64,000 nucleotides of DNA, taken from Qipengyuania marisflavi (lineage in GTDB: Bacteria > Pseudomonadota > Alphaproteobacteria > Sphingomonadales > Sphingomonadaceae). The stretch lies in contig NZ_VCAO01000002.1 of the NCBI RefSeq assembly GCF_005884405.1, positions 415,260-479,259 of the forward strand, in the 5' to 3' direction. The notes beneath the pieces were generated by a model. The model saw only the letters and a list, made by a program, of their open reading frames with translations. It was not told where the DNA came from and did not search any database. Positions 19,682 through 29,587 of this stretch are shown here, one piece after another. Positions within the stretch are counted from its first letter, which is position 1, and each line of letters starts with the position of its first letter. A program made the translations under genes and the position numbers.

Positions 19682-20134
19682 ATGAGTGATAGCGGATTCG
19701 ACGTCGTTGAGGTGCTCAAGCGCCTCCCTCATCGCTACCCCCTGCTCCTGGTCGACCGCGTGGCCGAACTGGTCATCGATGAGCGGATTCACGCGGTAAA
19801 AGCTGTCAGTTTCAATGAGCAGTTTTTTCAGGGGCATTTCCCCGGTGCGCCTATTATGCCCGGTGTCCTCCAGATCGAGGCGCTGGCGCAGGCTGCCGGT
19901 GTTCTCGCAGTGGAATCGCTGGGCTTGGCCGGTTCTGGCAAGCTGGTTTATTTCATGGCCATCGAAAATGCCAAGTTCCGCAGCCCGGTGACACCCGGTG
20001 TATTGCTCGATCTGAAGGTCGAATTCGTCCAGAAACGCGCACGTGTGTGCAAGTTTGCGGGCGAGGCCAGCATTGATGGCAAGGTGACCTGCGAAGTGCA
20101 GTTTACCGCGATGATCGCCGACGCGCCCGAATAG
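19682..20134 (+). CDS. fabZ: 3-hydroxyacyl-[acyl-carrier-protein] dehydratase FabZ
   Basis: 150 residues, hot-dog fold. It carries [13 protein letters not shown] (active-site His) and [20 protein letters not shown] (active-site Glu). It dehydrates 3-hydroxyacyl-ACP in type II fatty acid synthesis. In most Gram-negatives it lies between lpxD and lpxA; here neither is present, consistent with a lipid A-less sphingomonad envelope. GGCAGGGGCAGAGG precedes the start. Confidence 0.97.
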   Translation: MSDSGFDVVEVLKRLPHRYPLLLVDRVAELVIDERIHAVKAVSFNEQFFQGHFPGAPIMPGVLQIEALAQAAGVLAVESLGLAGSGKLVYFMAIENAKFRSPVTPGVLLDLKVEFVQKRARVCKFAGEASIDGKVTCEVQFTAMIADAPE

Positions 20135-20228
20135 GGTTGATATTGCCGCGCCGCGCCGCTATGCGCGCGCCTTTCCCACCAACAGCTGGACCGGTCGGAA
20201 CCGTTCCGTGAGCTTGGAGACTTGAGCC

Positions 20229-20453
20229 ATGAAGGCCGAAGGACACCCCGATTACCACATGATCACGGTCAAGATGACTGATGGCACAGAATTTCAGACC
20301 CGTTCGACTTGGGGCAAGGAAGGCGATACGCTTTCGCTCGAGATCGACCCGACGAGCCACCCGGCATGGACCGGCGGCAAGCAGCAGCTTCAGGAAGGCG
20401 GCCGCGTTGCAGCCTTCAACAAGCGCTTCGGCGGGCTCAGCCTCAAGAAGTAA
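20229..20453 (+). CDS. rpmE: 50S ribosomal protein L31
   Basis: 74 residues of the alphaproteobacterial L31 type. It starts [19 protein letters not shown] and has [13 protein letters not shown]. The zinc-binding cysteines of type A L31 are missing, so it is the non-zinc form. An intrinsic terminator follows. Confidence 0.96.
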   Translation: MKAEGHPDYHMITVKMTDGTEFQTRSTWGKEGDTLSLEIDPTSHPAWTGGKQQLQEGGRVAAFNKRFGGLSLKK

Positions 20454-20520
20454 GCCATTTGCGAAGTCCGGCGATGCCCGGCTTCGCCAGCAGTTAGGCG
20501 ATCGCAAGATCGTCTTTAGG

Positions 20521-20549
20521 AGGGCGGTCCGACGGGGCCGCCCTTTTTG
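20521..20549 (+). terminator. Intrinsic terminator after rpmE
   Basis: A stem of AGGGCGG (20521-20527) with CCGCCCT (20538-20544) followed by TTTT. It also sits at the 3' end of the convergent oxygenase gene. Confidence 0.85.
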
Positions 20550-20551
20550 CG

Positions 20552-21196
20552 TCACCAGCCCCACGGTTTCTCGCGGTACCATTTCGTGATCACGTATTTC
20601 ACGCCTTGACGAACCTTCATCCCGTGGTGCAGAGTGTTGGGATTTTCGCTTCCATCAGCGCGGCGATTGTTCCAGCACAGCAGCTTTCCCGTCTCAGGCT
20701 GAAAAGTCTTGCCGATGCATTTGAACCGCGTCGCGCCGCCCGCCACAACATCGTTCAGATAGACCATGAAGGTCCAGCTGCGCTGTCCGGCGATTGAGCA
20801 ATATTTGGTCCAGTCCTGTCCATCAGGATTGAAATAGTCGCAATGTGGTTTGAATTCCTGCCCGACATCGTATCGCTGGCCCTGCAACGGCTCGCCATGT
20901 TCAGGCGCAATTCCCGAAAGCGCGGCGAGCATTGCCTCAATCTGCTGCACCGCATCCTCTTCTGTATTAAGATCGCAGGTCTCGCTGGTGCGGAAATAAT
21001 GGTCGTCCCCGGCGTCGGCCAGCGTCGATGGACGACGGTCCTGATCAATCAAAGCAATCAGCGCATCGCATAGGGAAGGGTCCGCAAATCCGCGCCGCTG
21101 AAACAGTTGGATTTGGCCGCTGGGGACACGTTGGACGGCAGGCTGTGCCAGCAGATGTTCTGCAGAGGATTCGCCTGCGCGCGTCATCGCTATCAC
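20552..21196 (-). CDS. 2OG-Fe(II) oxygenase, prolyl 4-hydroxylase family
   Basis: 214 residues. The iron triad is visible as H-x-D in PHCDYF and a distal His in TLHHGMKV, followed by the 2-oxoglutarate-binding basic residue near KYVITKWYR. This matches the P4Hc family of small cytoplasmic hydroxylases. Bacterial members hydroxylate prolyl residues in proteins such as EF-Tu; the substrate here is unknown. The N terminus may begin at the second Met. Confidence 0.88.
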   Translation of the reverse strand: MIAMTRAGESSAEHLLAQPAVQRVPSGQIQLFQRRGFADPSLCDALIALIDQDRRPSTLADAGDDHYFRTSETCDLNTEEDAVQQIEAMLAALSGIAPEHGEPLQGQRYDVGQEFKPHCDYFNPDGQDWTKYCSIAGQRSWTFMVYLNDVVAGGATRFKCIGKTFQPETGKLLCWNNRRADGSENPNTLHHGMKVRQGVKYVITKWYREKPWGW

Positions 21197-21379
21197 GATA
21201 GCGGCTGGGGATAGCAGGACAAGCCGCGAAATATAGTTGCGCGGCAGGGGCTGCTCACGCTTTTTCCCTTCCCATATAGAACGACTTGTGCAACAGGCAC
21301 GCGCCGTTGCGCCGGGCGGGTTGACGCCTTCCTGTGCGGGCTTATCAGGCGCCTTCCCGGCTGGTTCGGGGGCGTGTGT

Positions 21380-21457
21380 GGCGATCGTAGCTCAGTTGGT
21401 TAGAGCGCCGGTTTGTGGTACCGGAGGTCGGGGGTTCGAGACCCCTCGATCGCCCCA
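21380..21457 (+). tRNA. tRNA-His (GTG)
   Basis: Anticodon GTG in loop TTGTGGT. The acceptor GCGATCG/CGATCGC is preceded by an encoded G at position -1, which pairs with C73, the identity element for histidyl-tRNA synthetase. CCA is encoded. The canonical G-1/C73 is worth noting, since some alphaproteobacteria have lost it. Confidence 0.97.
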
Positions 21458-21502
21458 TTTCTCCCCCGATGCACTGGCAGATATTGCAGGGGTTTTGCGC
21501 AG

Positions 21503-22567
21503 ATGTCGGCATTCTGGACCGAATCGGACTACGACGATCATGAACTGGTCGAGGTGGTTCGCGACGCCAAGAGCGGGCTGACCGCTATTATCGCGCTGCA
21601 TTCCACGCATCTTGGCCCCGGTGCCGGTGGCACGCGCTTCTGGCATTATGGCGATCCTGCGGACGCAATGCGCGACGCGCTGCGCCTCAGCCGCGGAATG
21701 AGCTACAAGAATGCGATGGCCGGCCTGCCCATGGGCGGCGGCAAGGCCGTGATCTTGGCCGGTAAGGACAATTCGAAGACTCCCGAAATGCTCGCGGCGT
21801 TTGCCGATGCTGTCGATGCCTTGGGCGGGAAATATGTCACTGCCGAAGACGTCGGCATTTCCGAAGCCGATATGTCCACGGTGGCAAAGCGCACCCAATA
21901 TGTTTCCGGCCTGCCGGTAGAAGGCGAGGACGCCGCTGGCGGCGATCCGGGTCCGTTTACCGCGCTTGGCATCTTTCTGGGCATCAAGGCCGCTGTGAAG
22001 CACAAGCTGGGCAAGGACAGCGTCAAGGACGTCCATGTCGCCATTCAGGGCACCGGCAGTGTCGGCGGCGGCGTTGCCCGCCTGCTGGCCAAGGAAGGCG
22101 CACAGCTGACACTGGCAGACATCGATGCGGAGCGCGCCGCAGCGCTTGCTGCTGAACTGGGCGCGCAGACGGCCGCTTCCGAGGCGATCATGTCGGTATC
22201 CTGCGATGTCTTCAGCCCCAATGCGCTGGGCGCGATTCTGGACGATGACGGCATTGGCCGGCTGGATTGTCAGATTGTTGCCGGCGGGGCGAACAATCAG
22301 TTGCAGCGCCCCGAACACGGCCCGATGCTGGCAAAGCGCGGCATTCTCTACGCGCCCGATTACGTCATCAATGCAGGCGGGATTATTTCGGTGACGCTGG
22401 AATATCTGTGCCGCAGTGAAAAGGCGCCTTGCGACATCAACGAGGTGCGCAAGCGGATCGCGCTGATTCCCGGACGGCTTGAGCAGATCTGGCACGATAG
22501 CGATGCATCGGGCGAATCGTCTGACCAGGTCGCTGACCGGATGGCGCAGAAGCTGATCGGGCGCTGA
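21503..22567 (+). CDS. ldh: Leucine dehydrogenase (Glu/Leu/Phe/Val dehydrogenase family)
   Basis: 354 residues, the length of NAD-dependent leucine dehydrogenase rather than glutamate dehydrogenase. The substrate-binding and catalytic lysine segment is GLPMGGGKAVI, and the dinucleotide fold is IQGTGSVGGGVARLL. It oxidatively deaminates branched-chain amino acids to 2-oxo acids. The ATG at 21503 (MSAFWTESDYDDHE) is chosen because upstream in-frame sequence lies in tRNA-His. Confidence 0.9.
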   Translation: MSAFWTESDYDDHELVEVVRDAKSGLTAIIALHSTHLGPGAGGTRFWHYGDPADAMRDALRLSRGMSYKNAMAGLPMGGGKAVILAGKDNSKTPEMLAAFADAVDALGGKYVTAEDVGISEADMSTVAKRTQYVSGLPVEGEDAAGGDPGPFTALGIFLGIKAAVKHKLGKDSVKDVHVAIQGTGSVGGGVARLLAKEGAQLTLADIDAERAAALAAELGAQTAASEAIMSVSCDVFSPNALGAILDDDGIGRLDCQIVAGGANNQLQRPEHGPMLAKRGILYAPDYVINAGGIISVTLEYLCRSEKAPCDINEVRKRIALIPGRLEQIWHDSDASGESSDQVADRMAQKLIGR

Positions 22568-22663
22568 TAAGCACGTCGATGCTCCCACATCGGGTATCGT
22601 GCGGCCATCCCCCATTGTGCCCAGCGCCAACCGCTGCCAAGGGTTTGCGCGGACGGTAATTCG

Positions 22664-23386
22664 ATGCATGGCTTTGCAAATCCCAAACGCTTTCTTGCGC
22701 TGGCAAGCTGGCTGACTCCGCTTTTTTTGGGCGGGGGTCTGGTGCTGACCACAGGCGCCCTTGCATGGGGCCTGTTTATGGTCCCTCCCGACCGGCTGAT
22801 GGGCGAAACGGTGCGGATCCTGTTCCTTCACGTGCCAACCGCATGGCTGGGTATGGGAGGATGGAGCGCCATCGCGATTTCCAGCCTCGTGTTCCTCGTC
22901 TGGCGTCACCCGCTGGCGGCCATTGCGGCGCGCGCGGCGGCGCTGCCCGGACTAGTGTTTACGATCATCTGTCTGGCCACCGGATCGATCTGGGGCCGCC
23001 CGACGTGGGGCACATGGTGGGTGTGGGACGGGCGGCTGACCTCGATGCTGGTCCTCGCATTCTTGTATCTTGCCTATATCGCTCTGGCGCAGGCGGCCGA
23101 GCGTGAGGGCGTCAGCCCGCGCATTCCGGCGATTTTCGGGTTGCTGGGCGCGATCAATATTCCGATTATCAACCGCAGCGTGGTGTGGTGGAATTCGCTG
23201 CACCAGCCGCCCAGCATAACCATGGGCAAAAGCGCCATCGATGCGGCATTCCTGATCCCCTTGATGGCCGCTGTGCTGGGGTTCTCGCTTATTTTTGGCG
23301 GCGTGGTGCTGGCGCGAATGCGTGCGCTGCTTGCCGATATTCAGGCCGAGGCGCGTCTGCGCCGCCGGGCTATGGAGGCCGCGTAA
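22664..23386 (+). CDS. ccmC: Heme exporter protein CcmC
   Basis: 240 residues with six membrane helices and the periplasmic tryptophan-rich heme-handling motif WGTWWVWDGRLTS. It loads heme onto CcmE during system I cytochrome c maturation. First gene of ccmCDEFGHI, in which each later gene overlaps its predecessor. No ccmA or ccmB is found in the window. Confidence 0.96.
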   Translation: MHGFANPKRFLALASWLTPLFLGGGLVLTTGALAWGLFMVPPDRLMGETVRILFLHVPTAWLGMGGWSAIAISSLVFLVWRHPLAAIAARAAALPGLVFTIICLATGSIWGRPTWGTWWVWDGRLTSMLVLAFLYLAYIALAQAAEREGVSPRIPAIFGLLGAINIPIINRSVVWWNSLHQPPSITMGKSAIDAAFLIPLMAAVLGFSLIFGGVVLARMRALLADIQAEARLRRRAMEAA

Positions 23387-23526
23387 TGCGCGAAGCTTTG
23401 GATCAATGGGACTTCGTTATCGCGGCCTATGCTGTTGGTATCACAGGCACGTTGGCAATGATTGTGTGGAGCTGGCGGGCTATGACCGCAGCTGAGCACC
23501 GCCGTCAGGAGGCACGCCGCAAATGA
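23386..23526 (+). CDS. ccmD: Heme exporter protein CcmD
   Basis: A 46-residue protein with one membrane helix (FVIAAYAVGITGTLAMIVW) and a basic C-terminal tail (HRRQEARRK). It starts with the ATG overlapping the ccmC TAA by one base and ends overlapping the ccmE ATG. Size, topology and position are typical of CcmD, which helps release holo-CcmE from CcmABCD. Confidence 0.92.
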   Translation: MREALDQWDFVIAAYAVGITGTLAMIVWSWRAMTAAEHRRQEARRK

Positions 23527-23993
23527 GCGCGATGAAAGCCAAACATCAGCGGCTGGTTCTGATCCTGTTGGCTCTGGTCGCGCTGGTCGGCGCGGGGCTG
23601 CTGGCGGCCTATGCGCTGCGCAATCAGGCGAGCTATTTCTATCTGCCAGAGCAGATCCGCGACAATCCCCCTGCTGTTGGGCAAGCGATCCGGCTGGGCG
23701 GAATGGTGGAAACCGGCTCGCTGAAAACGCAGCCGGACGGTGTCACGATCAATTTCGTTGTCACAGGACGCGACCGGTCGCGCGTACCTGTGCGCTTCGC
23801 GGGCATCGCCCCTGATCTATTCGTCGAAGGGTCGGGCGTGGTGGCCGAGGGGCGGTTGGGGCCGGAGGGCACCTTTGTGGCGGACAATCTGCTGGCCAAG
23901 CATGACGAGAATTATATGCCGCGCGAACTTGAAGGCATGAGCGAAGATCAGGCCCGTACAATGGCCGAAGATACCACCGTGGGCCTCAAATGA
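23523..23993 (+). CDS. ccmE: Cytochrome c maturation protein CcmE
   Basis: 156 residues with an N-terminal membrane anchor and a periplasmic OB-fold. The heme-binding histidine lies in LAKHDENYMPRE, with the tyrosine ligand four residues on. It carries heme covalently from CcmC to CcmF. It overlaps ccmD and ccmF by ATGA junctions. Confidence 0.97.
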   Translation: MSAMKAKHQRLVLILLALVALVGAGLLAAYALRNQASYFYLPEQIRDNPPAVGQAIRLGGMVETGSLKTQPDGVTINFVVTGRDRSRVPVRFAGIAPDLFVEGSGVVAEGRLGPEGTFVADNLLAKHDENYMPRELEGMSEDQARTMAEDTTVGLK

Positions 23994-25936
23994 TTGCTGA
24001 AATCGGTCTTGCTGCGCTGTGGCTGGCGGCGGCGCTTGCGGCCTTGCAACTGGTCGCCGGGGCGCTGGCGGTGCGCGGCGGTGCAGGCAGTGAAATTGCC
24101 GCTCTGATCAGGCCGGCAGCAGTGGTGCAGGGGGCGTTGGCCTCCGTATCGTTCGTAATGCTGCTGTGGGTTTTCGCCGTCACTGACCTGTCGGTGAAGC
24201 TGGTCGCGGCCAATTCGCATTCGATGAAGCCGATGGTTTTCAAGCTGGCTGGCGCGTGGGGCAACCATGAAGGCTCCATGCTGTTGTGGGTGACGGTCAT
24301 GGCGCTGGCGGGCGGCCTGATCGCGCTGGTAGAGCGCCGCCTGCCCGAACGGACCATGCACGCCACACTGGCGGCGCAGGGCTTTGTCGGGCTGGGCTTT
24401 TACGCCTTTCTGCTGCTCAGTTCCAACCCGTTCGAGCGGCTGGCATTGCCCGCGGCAGAGGGGATGGGGCTGAACCCGCTGCTGCAGGATATCGGCCTCG
24501 CCTTCCATCCGCCCACGCTCTATTTTGGTTATGTCGGGCTATCGATTGCGTTCAGTTTTGCCGTCGGCGCGCTGATCACCCGGCAGGTCACACCCGAATT
24601 TGCGCGTGCGATGCGCCCGTGGGTGCTGGGCGCGTGGGTGTTCCTGACACTGGGCATCACCGCCGGGTCATACTGGGCGTATTACGAGCTGGGCTGGGGC
24701 GGCTGGTGGTTCTGGGACCCTGTCGAAAATGCCTCGCTGATGCCTTGGCTCGCCGCGACTGCGCTGCTGCATAGCGCCGGAGTGCTGGCGGCGCGCGATG
24801 CGCTGCGGGCGTGGACAATCATGCTGGGCGTCGTGGCCTTTTCTATGAGCATGATGGGCACGTTTCTGGTGCGATCGGGCATTCTGACGAGCGTGCATGC
24901 CTTTGCAGTCGATCCCGAACGCGGCACGTTTATTCTGGCATTGCTGGCGCTGTATATTGGCGGCGCTTTGCTGCTGTTCGCGCTGCGCGCCGGGACCATC
25001 AGCGAGGGGGAGCGATTCTCTGTGACCAGCCGTGAAGGCGCGCTGGTGTTCAACAATGTCATGCTCAGCGCAATTCTGGCGATTGTGCTGATGGGCACGC
25101 TGTATCCGCTGCTGACCGAAGCTTTCGACACGCGGGTTTCTGTCGGGCCGCCCTATTTCAATCCGGTTGGCGCGATTTTTGTCGTACCGATGCTGATCGT
25201 GATGGCCGTAGGTCCGCTGCTGCGCTGGCGGCGCGACAGTTTCGAGCGGATCGGGCGCGAGGCGGCGCTGGTTGCCGCTATCATTCTGGCTGCGCTGGTG
25301 CTGGTCAGCATCATTGGCGATGTGGCGATCCTGCCGCTGCTGAGTCTTGCACTGGCGGCGGCACTGGCGGTTGGCAGCTTGTTGCCGCTAAAAGGCCGCA
25401 ATCTGCGTCTCTTGCCAATTGCCACATGGGGCATGGTCATTGCGCATTTCGGCATTGCGGTCGCGCTGTTCGGCATGGCGAGCGAAAGAGCCTTTTCCAA
25501 AGAGCGATTGGCTGCCGTGATGCCGGGCGAGGCGGCGCAGGTGGGGCCGTGGACCGTCACTCTCGAAGCGGTCGAACCTGTCGCCGGGCCGAACTGGACC
25601 GCCATCGAAGGGCGCATGTCGGCACGTTACCGCGATGGGGATCCGACCACGATAGCCCCGCAGGCACGCAGTTTCTGGACGCCGCCGCAGGAAACCACCG
25701 AGAGCGCGCTGATCACCCGCTGGAATGGGCAGCTGTATGCCGTGATGGGCGATCAAGCTGCTGGTGGCCGCTGGCAGGTCCGGTTGTGGTGGAAACCATT
25801 TGTCACATTTATCTGGTACGGAGGGATGCTGGTCGCATTGGGCGGGGTGCTGGCACTGATCGGGCGAGTGCTGAGCGATCTCAAACGCCGCAGCGTCACG
25901 CGCCGTATTGCCGAGCGCAAGGCAGAAACGCCATGA
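23990..25936 (+). CDS. ccmF: Cytochrome c heme lyase subunit CcmF
   Basis: 648 residues with about 14 membrane helices. The WWD domain reads GWGGWWFWDPVENASLMPW, and conserved histidines flank it (NSHSMKPM, GNHEGSML, FHPPTLY). It transfers heme from CcmE to apocytochrome c with CcmH and CcmI. Confidence 0.97.
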   Translation: MIAEIGLAALWLAAALAALQLVAGALAVRGGAGSEIAALIRPAAVVQGALASVSFVMLLWVFAVTDLSVKLVAANSHSMKPMVFKLAGAWGNHEGSMLLWVTVMALAGGLIALVERRLPERTMHATLAAQGFVGLGFYAFLLLSSNPFERLALPAAEGMGLNPLLQDIGLAFHPPTLYFGYVGLSIAFSFAVGALITRQVTPEFARAMRPWVLGAWVFLTLGITAGSYWAYYELGWGGWWFWDPVENASLMPWLAATALLHSAGVLAARDALRAWTIMLGVVAFSMSMMGTFLVRSGILTSVHAFAVDPERGTFILALLALYIGGALLLFALRAGTISEGERFSVTSREGALVFNNVMLSAILAIVLMGTLYPLLTEAFDTRVSVGPPYFNPVGAIFVVPMLIVMAVGPLLRWRRDSFERIGREAALVAAIILAALVLVSIIGDVAILPLLSLALAAALAVGSLLPLKGRNLRLLPIATWGMVIAHFGIAVALFGMASERAFSKERLAAVMPGEAAQVGPWTVTLEAVEPVAGPNWTAIEGRMSARYRDGDPTTIAPQARSFWTPPQETTESALITRWNGQLYAVMGDQAAGGRWQVRLWWKPFVTFIWYGGMLVALGGVLALIGRVLSDLKRRSVTRRIAERKAETP

Positions 25937-26460
25937 ACTGGCGGTTGTGGATTCCTTTAGCGCTGTTTGCGGGCTTTCTTGCCCTGTCCGCCTATCAACT
26001 GAACCAGCCGAAGGATGAATTCGTCGAAAGCCGGATGGTCGGCCGACAGTTGCCATACTTCGACCTTGCACCTGCAATGCCAAACCAGCCGGGTCTTGCC
26101 AGCGCACAATTTACCGATGGCACGCCGCGCCTGCTTAATGTTTTTGCCAGTTGGTGCCTGCCCTGCATCGCCGAGGCACCGCAGCTTGAGCGATTGCAAC
26201 GCGAAGGCGCAGAAATCGTGGGTGTAGCCATCCGCGACCGGCCCGCAGATGTGGCGCGTTTTCTGGCGCAAAATGGCAATCCTTACAGCGCAATCGGCTC
26301 GGATGACCTGTCGGCGCTGCAGCTTGAGCTGGGATCATCGGGGGTGCCGGAGACCTTTGTCATCGATGGCAAGGGTATGATCCGCTATCAGCATATCGGC
26401 GATATCCGGGCTGGCGATGTGCCGATGTTGCTCGGAAAACTGCGAGAGGCACGTCAATGA
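25933..26460 (+). CDS. ccmG: Thiol:disulfide interchange protein CcmG/DsbE
   Basis: 175 residues: one N-terminal anchor then a periplasmic thioredoxin fold. The redox motif is WCLPC in FASWCLPCIAEAP, and the cis-proline loop is SSGVPETFVID. It keeps the apocytochrome CXXCH cysteines reduced. The ATG at 25933 overlaps the ccmF stop. Confidence 0.96.
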   Translation: MNWRLWIPLALFAGFLALSAYQLNQPKDEFVESRMVGRQLPYFDLAPAMPNQPGLASAQFTDGTPRLLNVFASWCLPCIAEAPQLERLQREGAEIVGVAIRDRPADVARFLAQNGNPYSAIGSDDLSALQLELGSSGVPETFVIDGKGMIRYQHIGDIRAGDVPMLLGKLREARQ

Positions 26461-26870
26461 AGCGCTTGATCCTGATGATTGCAGCGCTTGTTTCGTGCTT
26501 TTCAATGTCTGTTTCAGCGCAGGACACTATGCCGCCAGCACCCTATGCCTACCGGCAGCTCGACGATCCCGCGCTTGAGGCCAAGGCGCAGGATCTGATG
26601 GAAACTTTGCGCTGCCTGAAGTGCCAGAGCCAGTCGATAGCCGATAGCGATGCGCCCATGGCGGGCGATATGCGGCATCAGGTTCGGCTGCGCATTGCCG
26701 CGGGGGAAAGCCCCGATGCGATTCGCGGCTGGTTGATGGAGCGGTATGGCGATTATGTCAGCTACAAACCGGAAATCAGCGCCTCGACCTGGCCATTGTT
26801 TGCAGTGCCGATGATACTGGTCTTGCTGGCCGGGGTCATATTGCTGCGCCGCCTGAGGAATAGCACATGA
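26457..26870 (+). CDS. ccmH: Cytochrome c-type biogenesis protein CcmH (CycL)
   Basis: 137 residues with a signal peptide, the LRCLKC motif (LRCxxC) for thiol exchange with apocytochrome, and a C-terminal membrane helix before RRLRNST. It is the short form without a fused TPR domain; that function is encoded by the next gene. Confidence 0.96.
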   Translation: MKRLILMIAALVSCFSMSVSAQDTMPPAPYAYRQLDDPALEAKAQDLMETLRCLKCQSQSIADSDAPMAGDMRHQVRLRIAAGESPDAIRGWLMERYGDYVSYKPEISASTWPLFAVPMILVLLAGVILLRRLRNST

Positions 26871-27520
26871 ACTGGATCGCGATTCTGGCGCTGGCAGCGC
26901 TGGCATTCCTGCTCGCCGCGACCGTATTGCGACTGCCGCGCGGTGGTTGGATGTTGTTCGGCGCAGCGCTGCTGTTTGGCCTTGCGGGGTATGCGCTGCA
27001 AGGTTCGCCCGGTCAGCCGTCATCGCCTGCGGCGGCCAAGGGCGAGGCCCCGGTGGAAGGCGAATTGCTGGTCGAGGCGCGGCGCGAATTCTTCGCCAGC
27101 CCGCAGCCGCCGTCGCGCTTCGTCACCACGGCAGACGCGTTTGCGCGGCGCGGAGACTTTGAAAACGCGGCCAATTTCCTGCGCAATGCGGTGCGCGAGA
27201 ATCCCAATGATGCCGAGGCATGGCTGGCGCTGGGCAATGCACTGGTCGAACATGCAGACGGCCAACTGACCGCCAGCGCGCTGTTTGCTTATTCGCGTGC
27301 TGAGGACACTGCGCCGGGCAATCCGGCGCCGACGTATTTTTACGGACTGGCGCTGCTGCGCGCCGGACAGGCGGTTCAGGCACGCGGCCTGTGGGCAGAG
27401 GCGCTGGAGCAGGCCCCGCAGGATGCTGCATGGCGTCCCGGTCTGGCCGAGCGGCTGGAGCGGCTCGATGCGCTGATCGTCCAGATGTCACCGGGCAGCG
27501 CCGACAGCCCTGCACGCTGA
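26867..27520 (+). CDS. ccmI: TPR-containing cytochrome c biogenesis protein CcmI-like (CycH)
   Basis: 217 residues: two N-terminal hydrophobic helices, then tetratricopeptide repeats (for example FENAANFLRNAVRENPNDAE and LGNALVEHADGQLTASALFA). It matches the TPR part of CcmI, which holds the apocytochrome C terminus for heme ligation. Last gene of the operon; no clear terminator was seen in the following 117 bp. Confidence 0.88.
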   Translation: MNWIAILALAALAFLLAATVLRLPRGGWMLFGAALLFGLAGYALQGSPGQPSSPAAAKGEAPVEGELLVEARREFFASPQPPSRFVTTADAFARRGDFENAANFLRNAVRENPNDAEAWLALGNALVEHADGQLTASALFAYSRAEDTAPGNPAPTYFYGLALLRAGQAVQARGLWAEALEQAPQDAAWRPGLAERLERLDALIVQMSPGSADSPAR

Positions 27521-27637
27521 GTCAATGCGTGCTCTATTGCGGGTGCCAAGCCATGCTGCTAATCGCCCCCGCCTTGCCCTGAGCCTGTTCGCTCGCGAGA
27601 CAAGGCTTTGTACCATGCGGCTGGACGCTACCACGCA

Positions 27638-29584
27638 ATGAACGAGACCACCGTGTCATCCACCGGACCCGTGCCCGAGGGCGCAGTGCCGGAAACTCAC
27701 GGCCATGGGAGTGGCTCGAAAGCCGCGCTCGCCATCGGTTCGATTGGCGTGGTGTTCGGCGACATCGGCACCAGCCCGCTTTATGCGTTCCGCGAAACAT
27801 TTTCCGGCGCGAATAATTTTTCGATCGCGATCGACCGGATGCATGTGCTGGGTGTGGTCAGCCTGATTTTCTGGTCGATGCTGCTGGTCGTGTCGATCCA
27901 GTACGTCACCATCCTGATGCGCGCCGATAACAAGGGGCAGGGCGGCAGTCTGGCACTGGTCGCGCTGCTGTCGCGCCATATCGGCAAGTCGAATTACGGC
28001 TGGCTGGTGGTGTTGCTCGGCGTGTTTGCGACGTCGCTGTTCTATGGCGACAGCATGATTACGCCGGCCATATCGGTGCTGTCGGCGGTCGAAGGGCTGG
28101 CAGTGGTCGATCATAGACTCGACCCGTTGATTATCCCGATTGCGCTGGTGCTGCTGATCCTGCTGTTCCTGCTGCAAAAACGCGGCACGGCCAAGGTGGG
28201 CGCATTGTTCGCCCCGGTGATGATTGTCTATTTCATCGTTATTGCCGGGATGGGTCTGAACCAGATCATCCAGAACCCCGACATCCTGTGGGCGCTGAAC
28301 CCCTATTACGCGATGCAGTTTTTCGTCACCGACGGTTTTATCGCCTTTCTGGCGCTGGGCGCAGTGGTGCTGGCGGTGACGGGGTCAGAGGCGCTGTATT
28401 CCGACATGGGCCACTTCGGGCGCGGACCGATGCGGCTGTCGTGGTTCGGCTTTGTGATGCCTTGCCTGCTGCTCAACTATTTCGGGCAGGGGGCGATGAT
28501 CGCCGGATTGCCACCGGAACTGGCATCCGAAGTGGTACGCAACCCGTTTTTCCTGCTGGCATCAGAGGAATGGCGACTGCCGCTGGTAATCTTGTGCACG
28601 CTGGCAACATTCATCGCCAGCCAGGCGGTTATCTCGGGCGCATTCTCGATCACGCATCAGGCGATGCAGCTGGGCTTCATGCCGCGCCTGTCGATCCGCC
28701 ACACCAGCGAAACCGAAGCCGGGCAGATTTACATTCCCGTCATCAATTGGGCGCTGATGGTGGCGGTGATCGTGCTGGTGCTGACTTTCCAGAGCTCCAC
28801 CAATCTCGCCAGCGCCTACGGCATTGCCGTAACCGGCGCGGTGACGATCGACACGTTGTTGATGGGCGTCTTGCTGGTCGGCGTATGGAAATGGAAACTG
28901 TGGTTGGCAGCCCCGGTGGTGGTGCTGTTTCTGATCGTCGATGGCGCTTACTTTGCGGCGAATTTGACCAAGGTTCCGCAGGGCGGCTGGTTCCCGCTGG
29001 TGGTAGGCCTGGTGGCATTCACGCTGCTGACAACCTGGGCGCGCGGGCGCAAGCTGATGCGCGACCGGATGAGCGAAGTGGCGCTGCCCATCGAAATCTT
29101 TGCCAAATCGGCCAAAAACAGCACCACGCGGGTGCCCGGTACGGCGATCTTCATGGCCAGCCAGACTGCCGGTGTGCCCTCCGCACTGCTGCACAATATC
29201 AAGCACAACAAGGTGTTGCACGAACGGGTTGTTATCCTGACCGTGCTGATCGCCGAGGTGCCCTATGTGGATGAGAACGAGCGGTGTGAGATCCACGATC
29301 TTGGTGACGGGTTCTACCGCGCCGTGCTGCATTATGGCTTTATGCAGGAAACCGACGTACCGCTGGGCCTGAAGCAGATGGAGCGTTGCGGCGGCAGTTT
29401 CGACATGATGCAGACCAGCTTCTTCCTCAGCCGTCAGACCCTGTTGCCCAGCGACAAGCCGGGGATGCCGATCTGGCGCGAGAAGATCTTTGCATGGATG
29501 CTGCGCAATGCGGCGACGGCGATGGATTTCTTCCGCCTGCCCACCAACCGCGTGGTCGAGCTGGGCAGCCAGGTCGAAATCTGA
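27638..29584 (+). CDS. kup: Low-affinity potassium transport protein Kup
   Basis: About 648 residues with 12 membrane helices in the first 440 residues and a cytoplasmic C-terminal domain. The KUP signature [17 protein letters not shown] is present. It imports K+ by proton symport. The frame also has a TTG at 27608; the ATG at 27638 ([10 protein letters not shown]) is preferred. Convergent with yciB. Confidence 0.96.
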   Translation: MNETTVSSTGPVPEGAVPETHGHGSGSKAALAIGSIGVVFGDIGTSPLYAFRETFSGANNFSIAIDRMHVLGVVSLIFWSMLLVVSIQYVTILMRADNKGQGGSLALVALLSRHIGKSNYGWLVVLLGVFATSLFYGDSMITPAISVLSAVEGLAVVDHRLDPLIIPIALVLLILLFLLQKRGTAKVGALFAPVMIVYFIVIAGMGLNQIIQNPDILWALNPYYAMQFFVTDGFIAFLALGAVVLAVTGSEALYSDMGHFGRGPMRLSWFGFVMPCLLLNYFGQGAMIAGLPPELASEVVRNPFFLLASEEWRLPLVILCTLATFIASQAVISGAFSITHQAMQLGFMPRLSIRHTSETEAGQIYIPVINWALMVAVIVLVLTFQSSTNLASAYGIAVTGAVTIDTLLMGVLLVGVWKWKLWLAAPVVVLFLIVDGAYFAANLTKVPQGGWFPLVVGLVAFTLLTTWARGRKLMRDRMSEVALPIEIFAKSAKNSTTRVPGTAIFMASQTAGVPSALLHNIKHNKVLHERVVILTVLIAEVPYVDENERCEIHDLGDGFYRAVLHYGFMQETDVPLGLKQMERCGGSFDMMQTSFFLSRQTLLPSDKPGMPIWREKIFAWMLRNAATAMDFFRLPTNRVVELGSQVEI

Positions 29585-29587
29585 GGC

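Noticed and set aside
21237..21581. Frame spanning tRNA-His
   Set aside because: It translates the tRNA gene and overlaps leucine dehydrogenase in another frame.
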